Source: DASSJT01 sp963715025 (GTDB lineage Bacteria; Actinomycetota; Actinomycetes; Actinomycetales; Dermatophilaceae). From it: a stretch of DNA of 64,000 nucleotides. The stretch's first letter is position 1, and each line of letters starts with the position of its first letter. Below, piece after piece: positions 17,734 to 25,164 of the stretch. The position numbers were made by a program, and so were the translations under genes. The stretch is from the NCBI GenBank assembly GCA_963715025.1, contig CAVQQQ010000003.1, positions 415,578-479,577 of the forward strand, written 5' to 3'. Under the pieces are notes generated by a model. The model was not told where the DNA came from, made no database searches, and worked only from the letters and a program-made list of their open reading frames with translations.

Positions 17734-18915
17734 ATGACCGACGGATCGACGGCCACCGAGTCCGGGCACACGGAAGCGAGCAACGACGCGCTCGTCGTGC
17801 AGATTCTGGACACTGTCTTCTCCCTCCACATTGACAGTCCTGTGCTCCGTGACCGACTAGGCGAAGAGTGGTCCCGCTGTGTTGTCACCCCGGCTGCCAG
17901 CGACGTGGTTACCGAGCTGACCATCAATGAGGGTCCGACCATCGAGGTCACGGCCTACGCCGTCGCTTCACGCCTCACCGGGCTGGGCATTCGGGGTCTG
18001 CGCGGCCGGAGCGTCATGCTGCACGCGGCCGGGCTGGCCGACGACACCGGACACGTGCTCGTCCTCGTGGCGCCGTCGGGGCGCGGCAAGACCACGGCCG
18101 CCGTCAGCCTGGCCACGCGCGGACTTCGCTACGTCACTGACGAGACAGTGGCGATCGACCCTGATGGATCGGTCGTCCCCTATCCGAAGCCGGTCGCGTT
18201 CGTCGACCAGGCCGCATCAACCGGACCGAAGATGCAGCACAGTCCCGATGCTCTGGGGATGGGCGTTGCACCGCCGAACCTCCGCCTCTCGCGCCTGCTG
18301 CTCATCAACCGCCAGCCCGAGTTCTCCTCAACTCCGCGGATCGAACGGCGCACACTCATCGACGGCCTCCTCGACGTCATCCCTCAGACGTCATCCCTCG
18401 CCCGTCTCAGCCGCCCCCTCCAGACCCTGTGCCGCATCGTCGACCGCTCGGCAGGCATCCACGAGCTGACCTACGCCGAGATCGACGACGCAGTGCCGCT
18501 TCTGGTCGACTTCCTGTCAGCGGAGTGCCGGGATGAAGACCGCAGCGATTGGGACGCGGTTCTCCCGGACGGGGCGGCCCCCGACGACATGGGCTGGGCC
18601 CTTCTCGACGGGCGCATTCGCCGCAGACCCCTCGCGGATGCCATCCAATCCGGTGACGAGGTGCTCCTCATGGTGGCCGACACGCCGATCAAGCTGAGCG
18701 GCATCGGTTTGACGATCTGGGAGGCGTGTCGTGTAGCGGCCACCCCCGAGGAGGTTCTCGCCGCAGTGGTGGACGTCCATGGGGAGCACCCCGAGGCGGA
18801 TCGTCTGACGAGGCAGGCCTTGGACGGGCTGTCGTCCGCCGGCGTTCTGGCATGGGGCGCCCCTTGCTCACTCGCAGACATCCTCGCCGGCCGTCTGGGT
18901 AGCATGCCTTCGTGA
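17734..18915 (+). CDS. HPr-kinase-like protein with C-terminal PqqD-like domain
   Basis: 393 residues. Residues about 95-125 contain SVMLHAAGLADDTGHVLVLV and the P-loop APSGRGKTTAAVSLA, followed by a Walker B-like YVTDETVAIDPDG, the pattern of HprK/P-related kinases found in peptide-modification and polysaccharide loci. The last 95 residues (DEVLLMVADTPIKLSG, LTIWEACRVAATPEEVLAAV, QALDGLSSAGVLAW) read as a PqqD-like peptide-binding module fused to the kinase. True HPr kinase is unlikely, since no HPr or PTS gene is near. ATG 17734 was chosen; GTG 17722 and TTG 17713 are alternatives. Its stop overlaps the next start (GTGA). Confidence 0.78.
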   Translation: MTDGSTATESGHTEASNDALVVQILDTVFSLHIDSPVLRDRLGEEWSRCVVTPAASDVVTELTINEGPTIEVTAYAVASRLTGLGIRGLRGRSVMLHAAGLADDTGHVLVLVAPSGRGKTTAAVSLATRGLRYVTDETVAIDPDGSVVPYPKPVAFVDQAASTGPKMQHSPDALGMGVAPPNLRLSRLLLINRQPEFSSTPRIERRTLIDGLLDVIPQTSSLARLSRPLQTLCRIVDRSAGIHELTYAEIDDAVPLLVDFLSAECRDEDRSDWDAVLPDGAAPDDMGWALLDGRIRRRPLADAIQSGDEVLLMVADTPIKLSGIGLTIWEACRVAATPEEVLAAVVDVHGEHPEADRLTRQALDGLSSAGVLAWGAPCSLADILAGRLGSMPS

Positions 18916-19790
18916 CGGGGACCACGGCGCATGTACCGCTGGTGATCCGTGTGGCCATCGGCCACGCCGCGGCACAGCACATCGCGGAGACCGAGGGCAT
19001 CGATGTGCTCCACATCAAGGGTCCTGCCCTCGACCCGTCGCTCACCTGGCCAGGACGCGAGGGCACTGACGCCGACATCCTGGTGCGCTTCTCGGATGCG
19101 CGAGCCATGGTGTCGGCCTTGGAGCGTTCCGGATGGGAGCTGCGCTCCCGCTTCGAGAGCAGTTCGGCCTTCCAGCACTCGGCTACGCTGTGGCACCCCC
19201 ACTGGGGCTATCTCGACGTGCACCGCTACTTCCCCGGCATCCAGGCACCACCCGATCTGGCGTTCAGCCGCCTCTGGTCGGAACGCACCACAGCCGAAAT
19301 TGCCGGGGTGGCCTGCCCAGTCCCGAACCTTGCCGGCCAGATCCTCATCGTGCTCCTGCACGCAGCGCGTTCAGGGGGCAACCCCCGCGCCCATCGTGAC
19401 ATCCAGACGGCTTGGGAAACGCTTCCGCCGGCGCGACGGGTGGACGTCACCGACCTTGTCGACGAGCTCGATGCGCACGTCGGTTTCGCCGCAGCCACGG
19501 GACACCTCGATGACTTCCGCCGCGCGCGCGAGTACGACCTGTGGTCGATCGCCTCACGGGGGGGAACCCGCTTCCAGGAGTGGCGAGCCCGAGTCAAGGC
19601 CGCACCCACCCGCCGCGAGGGCGTGTGGATCGCGTTACACGCGGCCCTGGTCAACACCGACCATCTGGCGATGCTCCTCGGCCGGAGGCCGACCGGGCGC
19701 GAGGTGGTCCGGGAGTTCTTCGCCAGGCCTGCCCGCGGCGTAAAGCAGTCGTGGCAGGATCGCCGAGCGCATCGGGGCACCCGTCAATGA
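18912..19790 (+). CDS. NTP_transf_5-type nucleotidyltransferase family protein
   Basis: 292 residues. The motif LHIKGPALDPSLTWPGREG followed by TDADILVRFSDARAMVSAL is the K-G-x-A-L ... R-x3-D-x-D-x-LV pattern of the NTP_transf_5 group of minimal nucleotidyltransferases. Downstream WHPHWGYLDVHRYFPGI and LAGQILIVLLHAARSG are also typical. These proteins recur beside HprK-like kinases and PqqD-type proteins in RiPP and exopolysaccharide loci. They probably transfer a nucleotide or phosphate group, but no substrate is established here. The GTG start overlaps the kinase stop, and the 3' end overlaps the PqqD start (ATGA), so all three are translationally coupled. Confidence 0.8.
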   Translation: MTGTTAHVPLVIRVAIGHAAAQHIAETEGIDVLHIKGPALDPSLTWPGREGTDADILVRFSDARAMVSALERSGWELRSRFESSSAFQHSATLWHPHWGYLDVHRYFPGIQAPPDLAFSRLWSERTTAEIAGVACPVPNLAGQILIVLLHAARSGGNPRAHRDIQTAWETLPPARRVDVTDLVDELDAHVGFAAATGHLDDFRRAREYDLWSIASRGGTRFQEWRARVKAAPTRREGVWIALHAALVNTDHLAMLLGRRPTGREVVREFFARPARGVKQSWQDRRAHRGTRQ

Positions 19791-20131
19791 GCGCAGCGGC
19801 AGAGAGTCCTGGAGCCAGCCACAGTCGCCTCAAGCGCCCCGCGACCGTTGCGGCAGTGCACAGCGTGGAGCAGGAGGAGGGCGCCCCGCTGGTCTACCTC
19901 GCGCCCCTGCCCGGTGGGCCCATGGTGGTTCTGAGGGGCACTGCCTCCCTGATCTGGCAGGAAGCACTCGATGGGCCGGAGAGCACGCTGGTCGACAGGG
20001 TTGCTCAGCGCGTCGGCACCGGAGAAGAGGCAAAGAGCATCGAGGCGGACGTCGTGGCCTTCGTCGAAAGCCTCCTAGCCCGGGGACTGCTTGAGCGGGT
20101 CGCAGCGCCAGGAACTGAGGTCACCAACTAG
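19787..20131 (+). CDS. PqqD-family (RiPP recognition element-like) protein
   Basis: 114 residues. After a 20-residue basic lead comes a winged-helix PqqD-like fold: PMVVLRGTASLIWQEALDG, then the helix VDRVAQRVGTGEEAKSIEAD and the terminal helix VVAFVESLLARGLLERV. PqqD-type domains bind leader or substrate peptides and deliver them to modifying enzymes. With the PqqD-like tail of the kinase this gives two such modules in one cassette, but no precursor peptide, B2 protease or cyclase is visible next to it. The TAG stop shares CTAG with the stop of the convergent Wzc-like gene. Confidence 0.8.
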   Translation: MSAAAESPGASHSRLKRPATVAAVHSVEQEEGAPLVYLAPLPGGPMVVLRGTASLIWQEALDGPESTLVDRVAQRVGTGEEAKSIEADVVAFVESLLARGLLERVAAPGTEVTN

Positions 20132-21552
20132 CCGCGGCGCGCACCCCCGCGACGGTCGCGCCGAGAGCTGCCCGTTGCGTGGGTGCCTGCAACCACCCGG
20201 TTCTGTTCCTCGTAGCGGTGGTAGCCGTAGCGGTACTTCTGTCCGTTCTTGGCCGAGGTCATATTGAGAGCGAAGCCGGACACCTTGACTCCGACGGTGT
20301 CGAGCGACTTGATGGCGCTCGCCAGGTCACGCTTCTTGATGCGGTCGACCGCGACGATCATCAGCATCCCGCCAGTCAGCTTGTCGATGATGACCGCGTC
20401 GATGACCGGCACCACCGGAGGACTGTCGATCAGGATGAAGTCGTAGTCATGCCTGAGCTTGACGAACAGCTCCTCCATCGGCTCCGAGCCGAGGAGCTCG
20501 CTGGGGTTGGGGGGCACCTGGCCGGCTGCCAGCACGTAGAGACTCGTGTCGCGCCAGCGTTGCACCACGTCATCGGACGTGGCACGGCCGAGCAGGATCG
20601 TGGTCAGGCCGACGCTGCCCTCCATGCCCATCGTCTTGGCCACGGACGGGTTGCGCAGGTCCGCGTCGATGAGCAGGACCTTCGAGCCTGCGTCGGCGAC
20701 CGCAATGGCCAGGTTGACCGCAGTCGTGGTCTTGCCTTCGCCGGGCATGGATGAGGTCACGACGAACGAGTGCCCCCCGGTGGTGACGTCGACGAACATC
20801 AGGTTCGTCCGCAGCCGCCGGATCGCCTCGGCGTGGGGCCCGTGGGGGTCACCCTCGAGCGTCATCAGGCGGCCGGTGGGGGATTTCTCCAAGGGCAGTC
20901 TGCCCAGCATCGGACTCTTCGACAGCGAGGTGACGTCCTTGTCATCTCGCACCTTGGTGTCGACCGTGTGGCGCACGAAGGCCAGCCCGACACCGGCGAG
21001 GAGGCCGAGCAACAATCCCAGCAGGAGGTTGGTCCTGGTGTTGGGCGACGTTGGAGTCGCCGCTGGCACGGCCGGTGAGATGGCCGTCGCCTTGACTTCC
21101 TGTCCGGCACTGGCCAGGAGTGTCGAGAACTCGCCCGCGACGCGGGCGAGCTGGGGGCCCACCGCATTCGCGATATCAGCAGCCAACTGCGGATCGGACG
21201 ACTTGGCGGTGATGTCGAGGATCGAGGCGAGATCGGAGACCTCCGCCGACACGTTGATGGGCGTGCCTGGGGGGAGGCCCAGACCCTGCCGTAGGGGGTC
21301 GAGAACGGCCGGTGAGCCGAGCACAGCGACGTAGGTGTTGAGGTCCTTGACCGTGATGATGTAGGTGCCGCTGTTGGAGTTCGGGTCGCTCGACGACTTG
21401 CCGACCGCCGCTAGATAGACTCTCGCTTGGGAGGTATAGATCGGCGTCGTGGTCAGCGTGACAGCGGCCGCAGCTCCCACAACGATGAGCGTGCTGACCA
21501 CCACCGTCATCCACCGCGTGCGGAGGATGAGCAAGAAGTCACGGAACTGCAC
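20128..21552 (-). CDS. Wzc/CpsCD-type polysaccharide chain-length regulator and BY-tyrosine kinase
   Basis: 474 residues. The Wzz domain is bounded by two membrane helices (about residues 15-35 and 175-195, LLLGLLLGLLAGVGLAF). The cytoplasmic BY-kinase has Walker A SSMPGEGKTTTAVNLA (about 265-280), Walker A' VLLIDADLRNP and Walker B FILIDSPP. The C-terminus has a short tyrosine cluster KYRYGYHRYEE, the usual autophosphorylation site, then an Arg-rich tail. It controls polymer length and export with the Wzy protein; the phosphatase at 16298 is its natural partner. It is transcribed divergently from the GT4-GT2 fusion. Confidence 0.93.
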   Translation of the reverse strand: MQFRDFLLILRTRWMTVVVSTLIVVGAAAAVTLTTTPIYTSQARVYLAAVGKSSSDPNSNSGTYIITVKDLNTYVAVLGSPAVLDPLRQGLGLPPGTPINVSAEVSDLASILDITAKSSDPQLAADIANAVGPQLARVAGEFSTLLASAGQEVKATAISPAVPAATPTSPNTRTNLLLGLLLGLLAGVGLAFVRHTVDTKVRDDKDVTSLSKSPMLGRLPLEKSPTGRLMTLEGDPHGPHAEAIRRLRTNLMFVDVTTGGHSFVVTSSMPGEGKTTTAVNLAIAVADAGSKVLLIDADLRNPSVAKTMGMEGSVGLTTILLGRATSDDVVQRWRDTSLYVLAAGQVPPNPSELLGSEPMEELFVKLRHDYDFILIDSPPVVPVIDAVIIDKLTGGMLMIVAVDRIKKRDLASAIKSLDTVGVKVSGFALNMTSAKNGQKYRYGYHRYEEQNRVVAGTHATGSSRRDRRGGARRG

Positions 21553-21589
21553 TCTGCGAACCCCTGCCGTGCTCTCGAAGTACTATTCG

Positions 21590-21618
21590 GTGCATCCTCC
21601 CACACCCCGCGGATGCAC
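21590..21618. promoter_or_regulatory. Inverted repeat in the divergent wzc/GT4-GT2 promoter region
   Basis: Arms GTGCATCC (21590-21597) and GGATGCAC (21611-21618) are perfectly complementary with a 13-base spacer. They sit in the 125-base gap between two divergent start codons (21552 and 21678), a natural place for an operator that controls both directions. No known regulator motif was matched. Confidence 0.4.
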
Positions 21619-21677
21619 ATGGGCACGCCGACAATGGACGGACACCCTGACGAGACGCCTGCCAGAAGGAGTGTACG

Positions 21678-23687
21678 GTGCGTGTTCTCCGCATCTCGCA
21701 CAGCGCTGTGGTGGATGCCTGGCGCGAGCGGGAGCGCGCAGTGCGGCGCCGGGGCATCGACGTCACCTCCCTCAGCGCCCAGAAGTGGAACGAGGGGGGT
21801 GCCGAGATCGCCCTGACACCGAGGCAAGGGGAGCCCGTGAGCGGGCTGCGCACGTGGGGGCGCCACCCCGCTCTCTTCGTCTACGACCCCCGGTCCCTAT
21901 GGCACGCGCTCGGCTCGAGCTACGACGTCATCGACATCCATGAGGAGCCGTTCGCCCTGGCCACTGCCGAAATCCTCGCCATGCGGCGGCTTCGACAGCG
22001 CCGAACCCCCTACGCGCTCTACTCCGCCCAGAACATCGACAAGCGTTACCCGCCTCCATTCCGGTGGCTCGAGCACTGGGCCCTGCGCCATGCCTCCTGC
22101 GTCAGCGTGTGCAATGCCAACGCCGCCGAGATCGTGCAGCGCAAGGGCTTTCCCGGTCGTGCGAGCGTGATCGGGCTCGGCTTGGACCGCGCACACTTCC
22201 AGCCGGATCTGGACTCGCCTTCGTCCGCGACCACAGCTGCGGGGGCCGACTCACCGGCATACGCCGTGGTGGGGTATGCCGGCCGGCTGGAACCGCACAA
22301 GGGGGTCGACGTGCTCCTGGAGGCGGTGTCCGCGGACCCGCGGCTGCGACTCCGGATCGCCGGGGGCGGACCCGACGCCGGTCGCCTGCACGCGCTGGTG
22401 GCAGGCCTGCATATCGGTGACCGGGTCGAGTTCCTGGGGTCCGTGGCCCAGGCGGACCTGCCCGAGTTCTACCGGGAGCTCGATGTGCTGGCGGTCCCTT
22501 CGCTCACCACGCGGGGATGGATCGAGCAGTTCGGCCGGGTGGCCGTGGAGGCCATGGCCTGCGGCACGCCGGTCGTGGCGAGTGACAGCGGTGCGCTTCC
22601 CGACGTGGTCGGCGGTGCGGGGCTGCTCGTCCCACCCGGCGATGCTGCGGCGCTTCGCAGCGCCCTGGTGAAGGCGGCTCTGGACCCAGCGTCCGCTGAC
22701 GAGCTCCGGGCGCGTGGACTGGAGCGCGCCCGGGCCTACGACTGGGACGCCATCGGTGATGCGTATGCCGAGTTGTACCGGCGCGCAGCCAGGGAGACCG
22801 CACCTGCGGGCAACCGCGAAGTCGAGGTCGTCGTCGTCGCGTACGGCGCGGCGGAGATGCTGCGGCAGGCGCTCGAACCCTTGGCCGAACTCCCTGTGAC
22901 CGTTGTCGACAACTCGTCCTCGCTGCAGGTCAGGCAGGTGTGCTCGGATCTGGGGGTTCGATACCTCGACCCCGGGTTCAACGGCGGGTTCGCTGCGGGG
23001 GTCAACGCTGCCCTATGCCGGCGGCGGCGGCCAGGCGCCGACGTGCTCCTGCTCAACCCTGATGCCGTGATCACCCGCGAGGCCGTCACGACCCTGCAGG
23101 GCGCGCTAGCCGCCGACCCCTTGCTCGCGAGCGTCGGCCCGGCTCAGGTCGATGCCAGCGGGAGGCCTTCGCGTGTGGGGTGGCCCTTCCCGTCACCGTG
23201 GCGAGCCTGGCTGGAAGCGGTGGGGCTCGGTCGGCTTCGAAGCCGGACTGACTTCGCCATCGGATCGGTGCTGCTTCTGCGGGCCGAGGCGCTGGACCAT
23301 GTGGGCACCCTCGACGAGGGCTTCTTCCTCTACTCGGAGGAGACCGACTGGGCTTACCGCGCCGCCCGCCTGGGCTGGCGGCACGCAGTCGTGCCCGCCG
23401 CATCGGCAACCCATGTCGGCGCTGGCACTAGCCGCGATGCCGTTCGCAGGGAGATCCACTTCCACGCCTCCCAGGAGCGATACCTGCGCAAGCACTTTGG
23501 GGCTCTGGGCTGGCAGGCTGCAAGAGTCGGTCAGATTGGCGGCTCGGCCGCGCGAGCCCTCCTGCTGCGGGGGGCTCGCGCGCAGGGAGCGCGCCAGAGG
23601 CTAAGCCTGTATGCCCGGGGCCCCCTCAACATCGAGCAGTCTCTCCGCTCTGGGCCCACGTCCACCGACTCTGCGAGCGTTCTGTAA
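21678..23687 (+). CDS. Bifunctional GT4-GT2 glycosyltransferase fusion
   Basis: 669 residues, about twice a normal transferase. Residues 1-375 are a GT4 enzyme (YAVVGYAGRLEPHKGVDVLL, EQFGRVAVEAMACGTPVVAS). Residues about 380-669 are a GT2 enzyme (VEVVVVAYGAAEMLRQAL, VVDNSSSLQVRQVC, FNGGFAAGVNAAL, LLLNPDAVI, LDEGFFLYSEETDWAYRA). GTG 21678 follows a good ribosome site (AGAAGGA). The fusion suggests two successive sugar additions to the same acceptor. The stop overlaps the Wzy start (TAATG). The long single frame without a break argues that the fusion is real. Confidence 0.9.
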   Translation: MRVLRISHSAVVDAWRERERAVRRRGIDVTSLSAQKWNEGGAEIALTPRQGEPVSGLRTWGRHPALFVYDPRSLWHALGSSYDVIDIHEEPFALATAEILAMRRLRQRRTPYALYSAQNIDKRYPPPFRWLEHWALRHASCVSVCNANAAEIVQRKGFPGRASVIGLGLDRAHFQPDLDSPSSATTAAGADSPAYAVVGYAGRLEPHKGVDVLLEAVSADPRLRLRIAGGGPDAGRLHALVAGLHIGDRVEFLGSVAQADLPEFYRELDVLAVPSLTTRGWIEQFGRVAVEAMACGTPVVASDSGALPDVVGGAGLLVPPGDAAALRSALVKAALDPASADELRARGLERARAYDWDAIGDAYAELYRRAARETAPAGNREVEVVVVAYGAAEMLRQALEPLAELPVTVVDNSSSLQVRQVCSDLGVRYLDPGFNGGFAAGVNAALCRRRRPGADVLLLNPDAVITREAVTTLQGALAADPLLASVGPAQVDASGRPSRVGWPFPSPWRAWLEAVGLGRLRSRTDFAIGSVLLLRAEALDHVGTLDEGFFLYSEETDWAYRAARLGWRHAVVPAASATHVGAGTSRDAVRREIHFHASQERYLRKHFGALGWQAARVGQIGGSAARALLLRGARAQGARQRLSLYARGPLNIEQSLRSGPTSTDSASVL

Positions 23688-25018
23688 TGCCTGCGGCCAT
23701 GCTGCACCGCCTTGCCGGGGTCGCCTGGGTAGTGGGCGTGGCCGTCGCGGTCGGGCTCCTGCTCGGCACTGGGGGAATGGTGGAGAAGCGCCCCTTCCTC
23801 TCGATCGTCGTGGCCCTGGGGATCCTGGGCCTAGGGCTGACCATGGTCGAGGCCGCGACCATCCCGCTGCTGGTGATCCCCGCCCTTCTGGTCGTCGAGC
23901 GGGTTGCACTCGGCGGAATTGACGTGTCACTTTCCGACTTCGCCCTTTTCCTCGCCTTCTGGCCCGCCGTGTTCTTGGGCAAACGGCCCTACAGCCGTCC
24001 CATGCGCAACCTGCTGTGGCTGTCGCTGCTGTACCAGGCCATGACGATGTTCACCCTCGTGGCCAATCCCTACCGCGCCAACGCGATCGAGTGGTTCCAC
24101 GCCTGGCTGCTCGTCGCCGGGGCGCTGATCGTCGGGTGGACCATCGGTAGGGACGGACACGCCCGGCTCGGCATGAACCTCCTCATGCTGGCCTCGATGG
24201 CGCTCGCGATCATCGCGATCGTCCCGGCGTTGCAGCACTACGCCAGAGGGAACTTCGATGCGATCTACCCGACCTGGCCATACCCGATGCACAAGAACTT
24301 CGTTGGCACCACCCTTGGCTTCTCCGCGGCGATCGCCTACACGCGGCCTGCCTTCGTCGGGTGGACCCGTCGCTGGTCGCTGATCGCGTTCTGGATCAGT
24401 GTTGCAGGCATCCTGGTCTGCCAGTCTCGCCAGGGCCTCGTCGGCCTTGGCGTCGTGCTGCTCATGGTCGTCTTGCGCAGCAACCCGCACACCAAGCGGT
24501 CCAAGGTCATCGTCCTGGCCGTCGCGCCGGCGCTTGCTCTGGTCGGCTTCTCCGTCAAGGACCAGATCCAGTCGGGCAACGAGTTCAACTCGGTGTTCCA
24601 ACGCCTCACGTGGTTCCAGGACTCGCTCGATGTGTGGGCCCACAACCCAGTCTTCGGGGTGGGGCTGCGGTGGTGGTACACCGACCGCTTCGATGTGAAG
24701 TTCCAGCCGCCCAACGCGGAGATCGAAGTGCTCACAAGCGCCGGGATCGCAGGTCTTGCGGGTTTCCTGGTGCTGATGGTCGGCGCGATTGTGGTGCTCT
24801 GGAAGATCGACCGGGTTTACGGAACGGTTGCAGTGGCCGTGCTACTGAGCCGTCTGGTGCAGGCCCAGCTCGACCTGTTCTGGGTTGCCGCACAGACCTC
24901 CATTCCATTCGTCGTTGCGGGCATTAGTCTCGGTGCCTATGCGCTAGCACACGAGTCCGACGACCTGCGGGAACTCAAGCTCACCGCCGGCGACCCGCGA
25001 ATGAGAGTGCCTGCATGA
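23687..25018 (+). CDS. Wzy-type O-antigen polymerase/ligase family membrane protein
   Basis: 443 residues with about ten to twelve membrane helices. A large periplasmic loop in the second half carries QIQSGNEFNSVFQRLTWFQD and HNPVFGVGLRWWYTDRFD. This is the family pattern R-x10-A-x-NP-x-GVG of the Wzy_C/O-antigen ligase domain. It is expected to polymerise lipid-linked repeat units outside the membrane. The ATG overlaps the preceding TAA by one base. Its final TGA overlaps the ATG of a 49-residue reading frame, continuing a chain of coupled genes. Confidence 0.88.
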   Translation: MPAAMLHRLAGVAWVVGVAVAVGLLLGTGGMVEKRPFLSIVVALGILGLGLTMVEAATIPLLVIPALLVVERVALGGIDVSLSDFALFLAFWPAVFLGKRPYSRPMRNLLWLSLLYQAMTMFTLVANPYRANAIEWFHAWLLVAGALIVGWTIGRDGHARLGMNLLMLASMALAIIAIVPALQHYARGNFDAIYPTWPYPMHKNFVGTTLGFSAAIAYTRPAFVGWTRRWSLIAFWISVAGILVCQSRQGLVGLGVVLLMVVLRSNPHTKRSKVIVLAVAPALALVGFSVKDQIQSGNEFNSVFQRLTWFQDSLDVWAHNPVFGVGLRWWYTDRFDVKFQPPNAEIEVLTSAGIAGLAGFLVLMVGAIVVLWKIDRVYGTVAVAVLLSRLVQAQLDLFWVAAQTSIPFVVAGISLGAYALAHESDDLRELKLTAGDPRMRVPA

Positions 25019-25164
25019 CGGAGTTGCACGCGGCTGCTGTCGCTGCGGATCGCGCCGTCAGCCCCGGGCTGGAGGAAGCGAGCTTCGGGCGACCCGCACC
25101 GGGTGTGCCAGACCGTCTGGAGTCTCGTTCCCCCTTTGTGCCGTGGCAGGAGACGCAGCCGTGA
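25015..25164 (+). CDS. Small 49-residue protein of unknown function, coupled on both sides
   Basis: ATG 25015 overlaps the Wzy stop (ATGA), and the TGA at 25162-25164 overlaps the GTG start of the next GT4 gene (GTGA). These are the same coupling signatures used by the neighbours, which is the main evidence that this frame is translated. The peptide starts MTELHAAAVAADRAV, is rich in Ala, Pro, Glu and Arg, has no membrane segment or signal peptide, and ends PFVPWQETQP. I recognise no family. It could be a structural spacer that keeps ribosomes loaded between two genes, or a small accessory factor of the polymerase. Confidence 0.6.
   Translation: MTELHAAAVAADRAVSPGLEEASFGRPAPGVPDRLESRSPFVPWQETQP

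Noticed and set aside
17734..18915. Genuine HPr kinase/phosphorylase of carbon catabolite control
   Set aside because: No HPr, PTS or lgt genes nearby, and the C-terminal PqqD-like module does not belong to classical HprK.
17734..20131. Lasso-peptide biosynthetic cluster
   Set aside because: The PqqD-like and HprK-like parts fit, but there is no asparagine-synthetase-like cyclase, B2 protease or precursor peptide in the vicinity.
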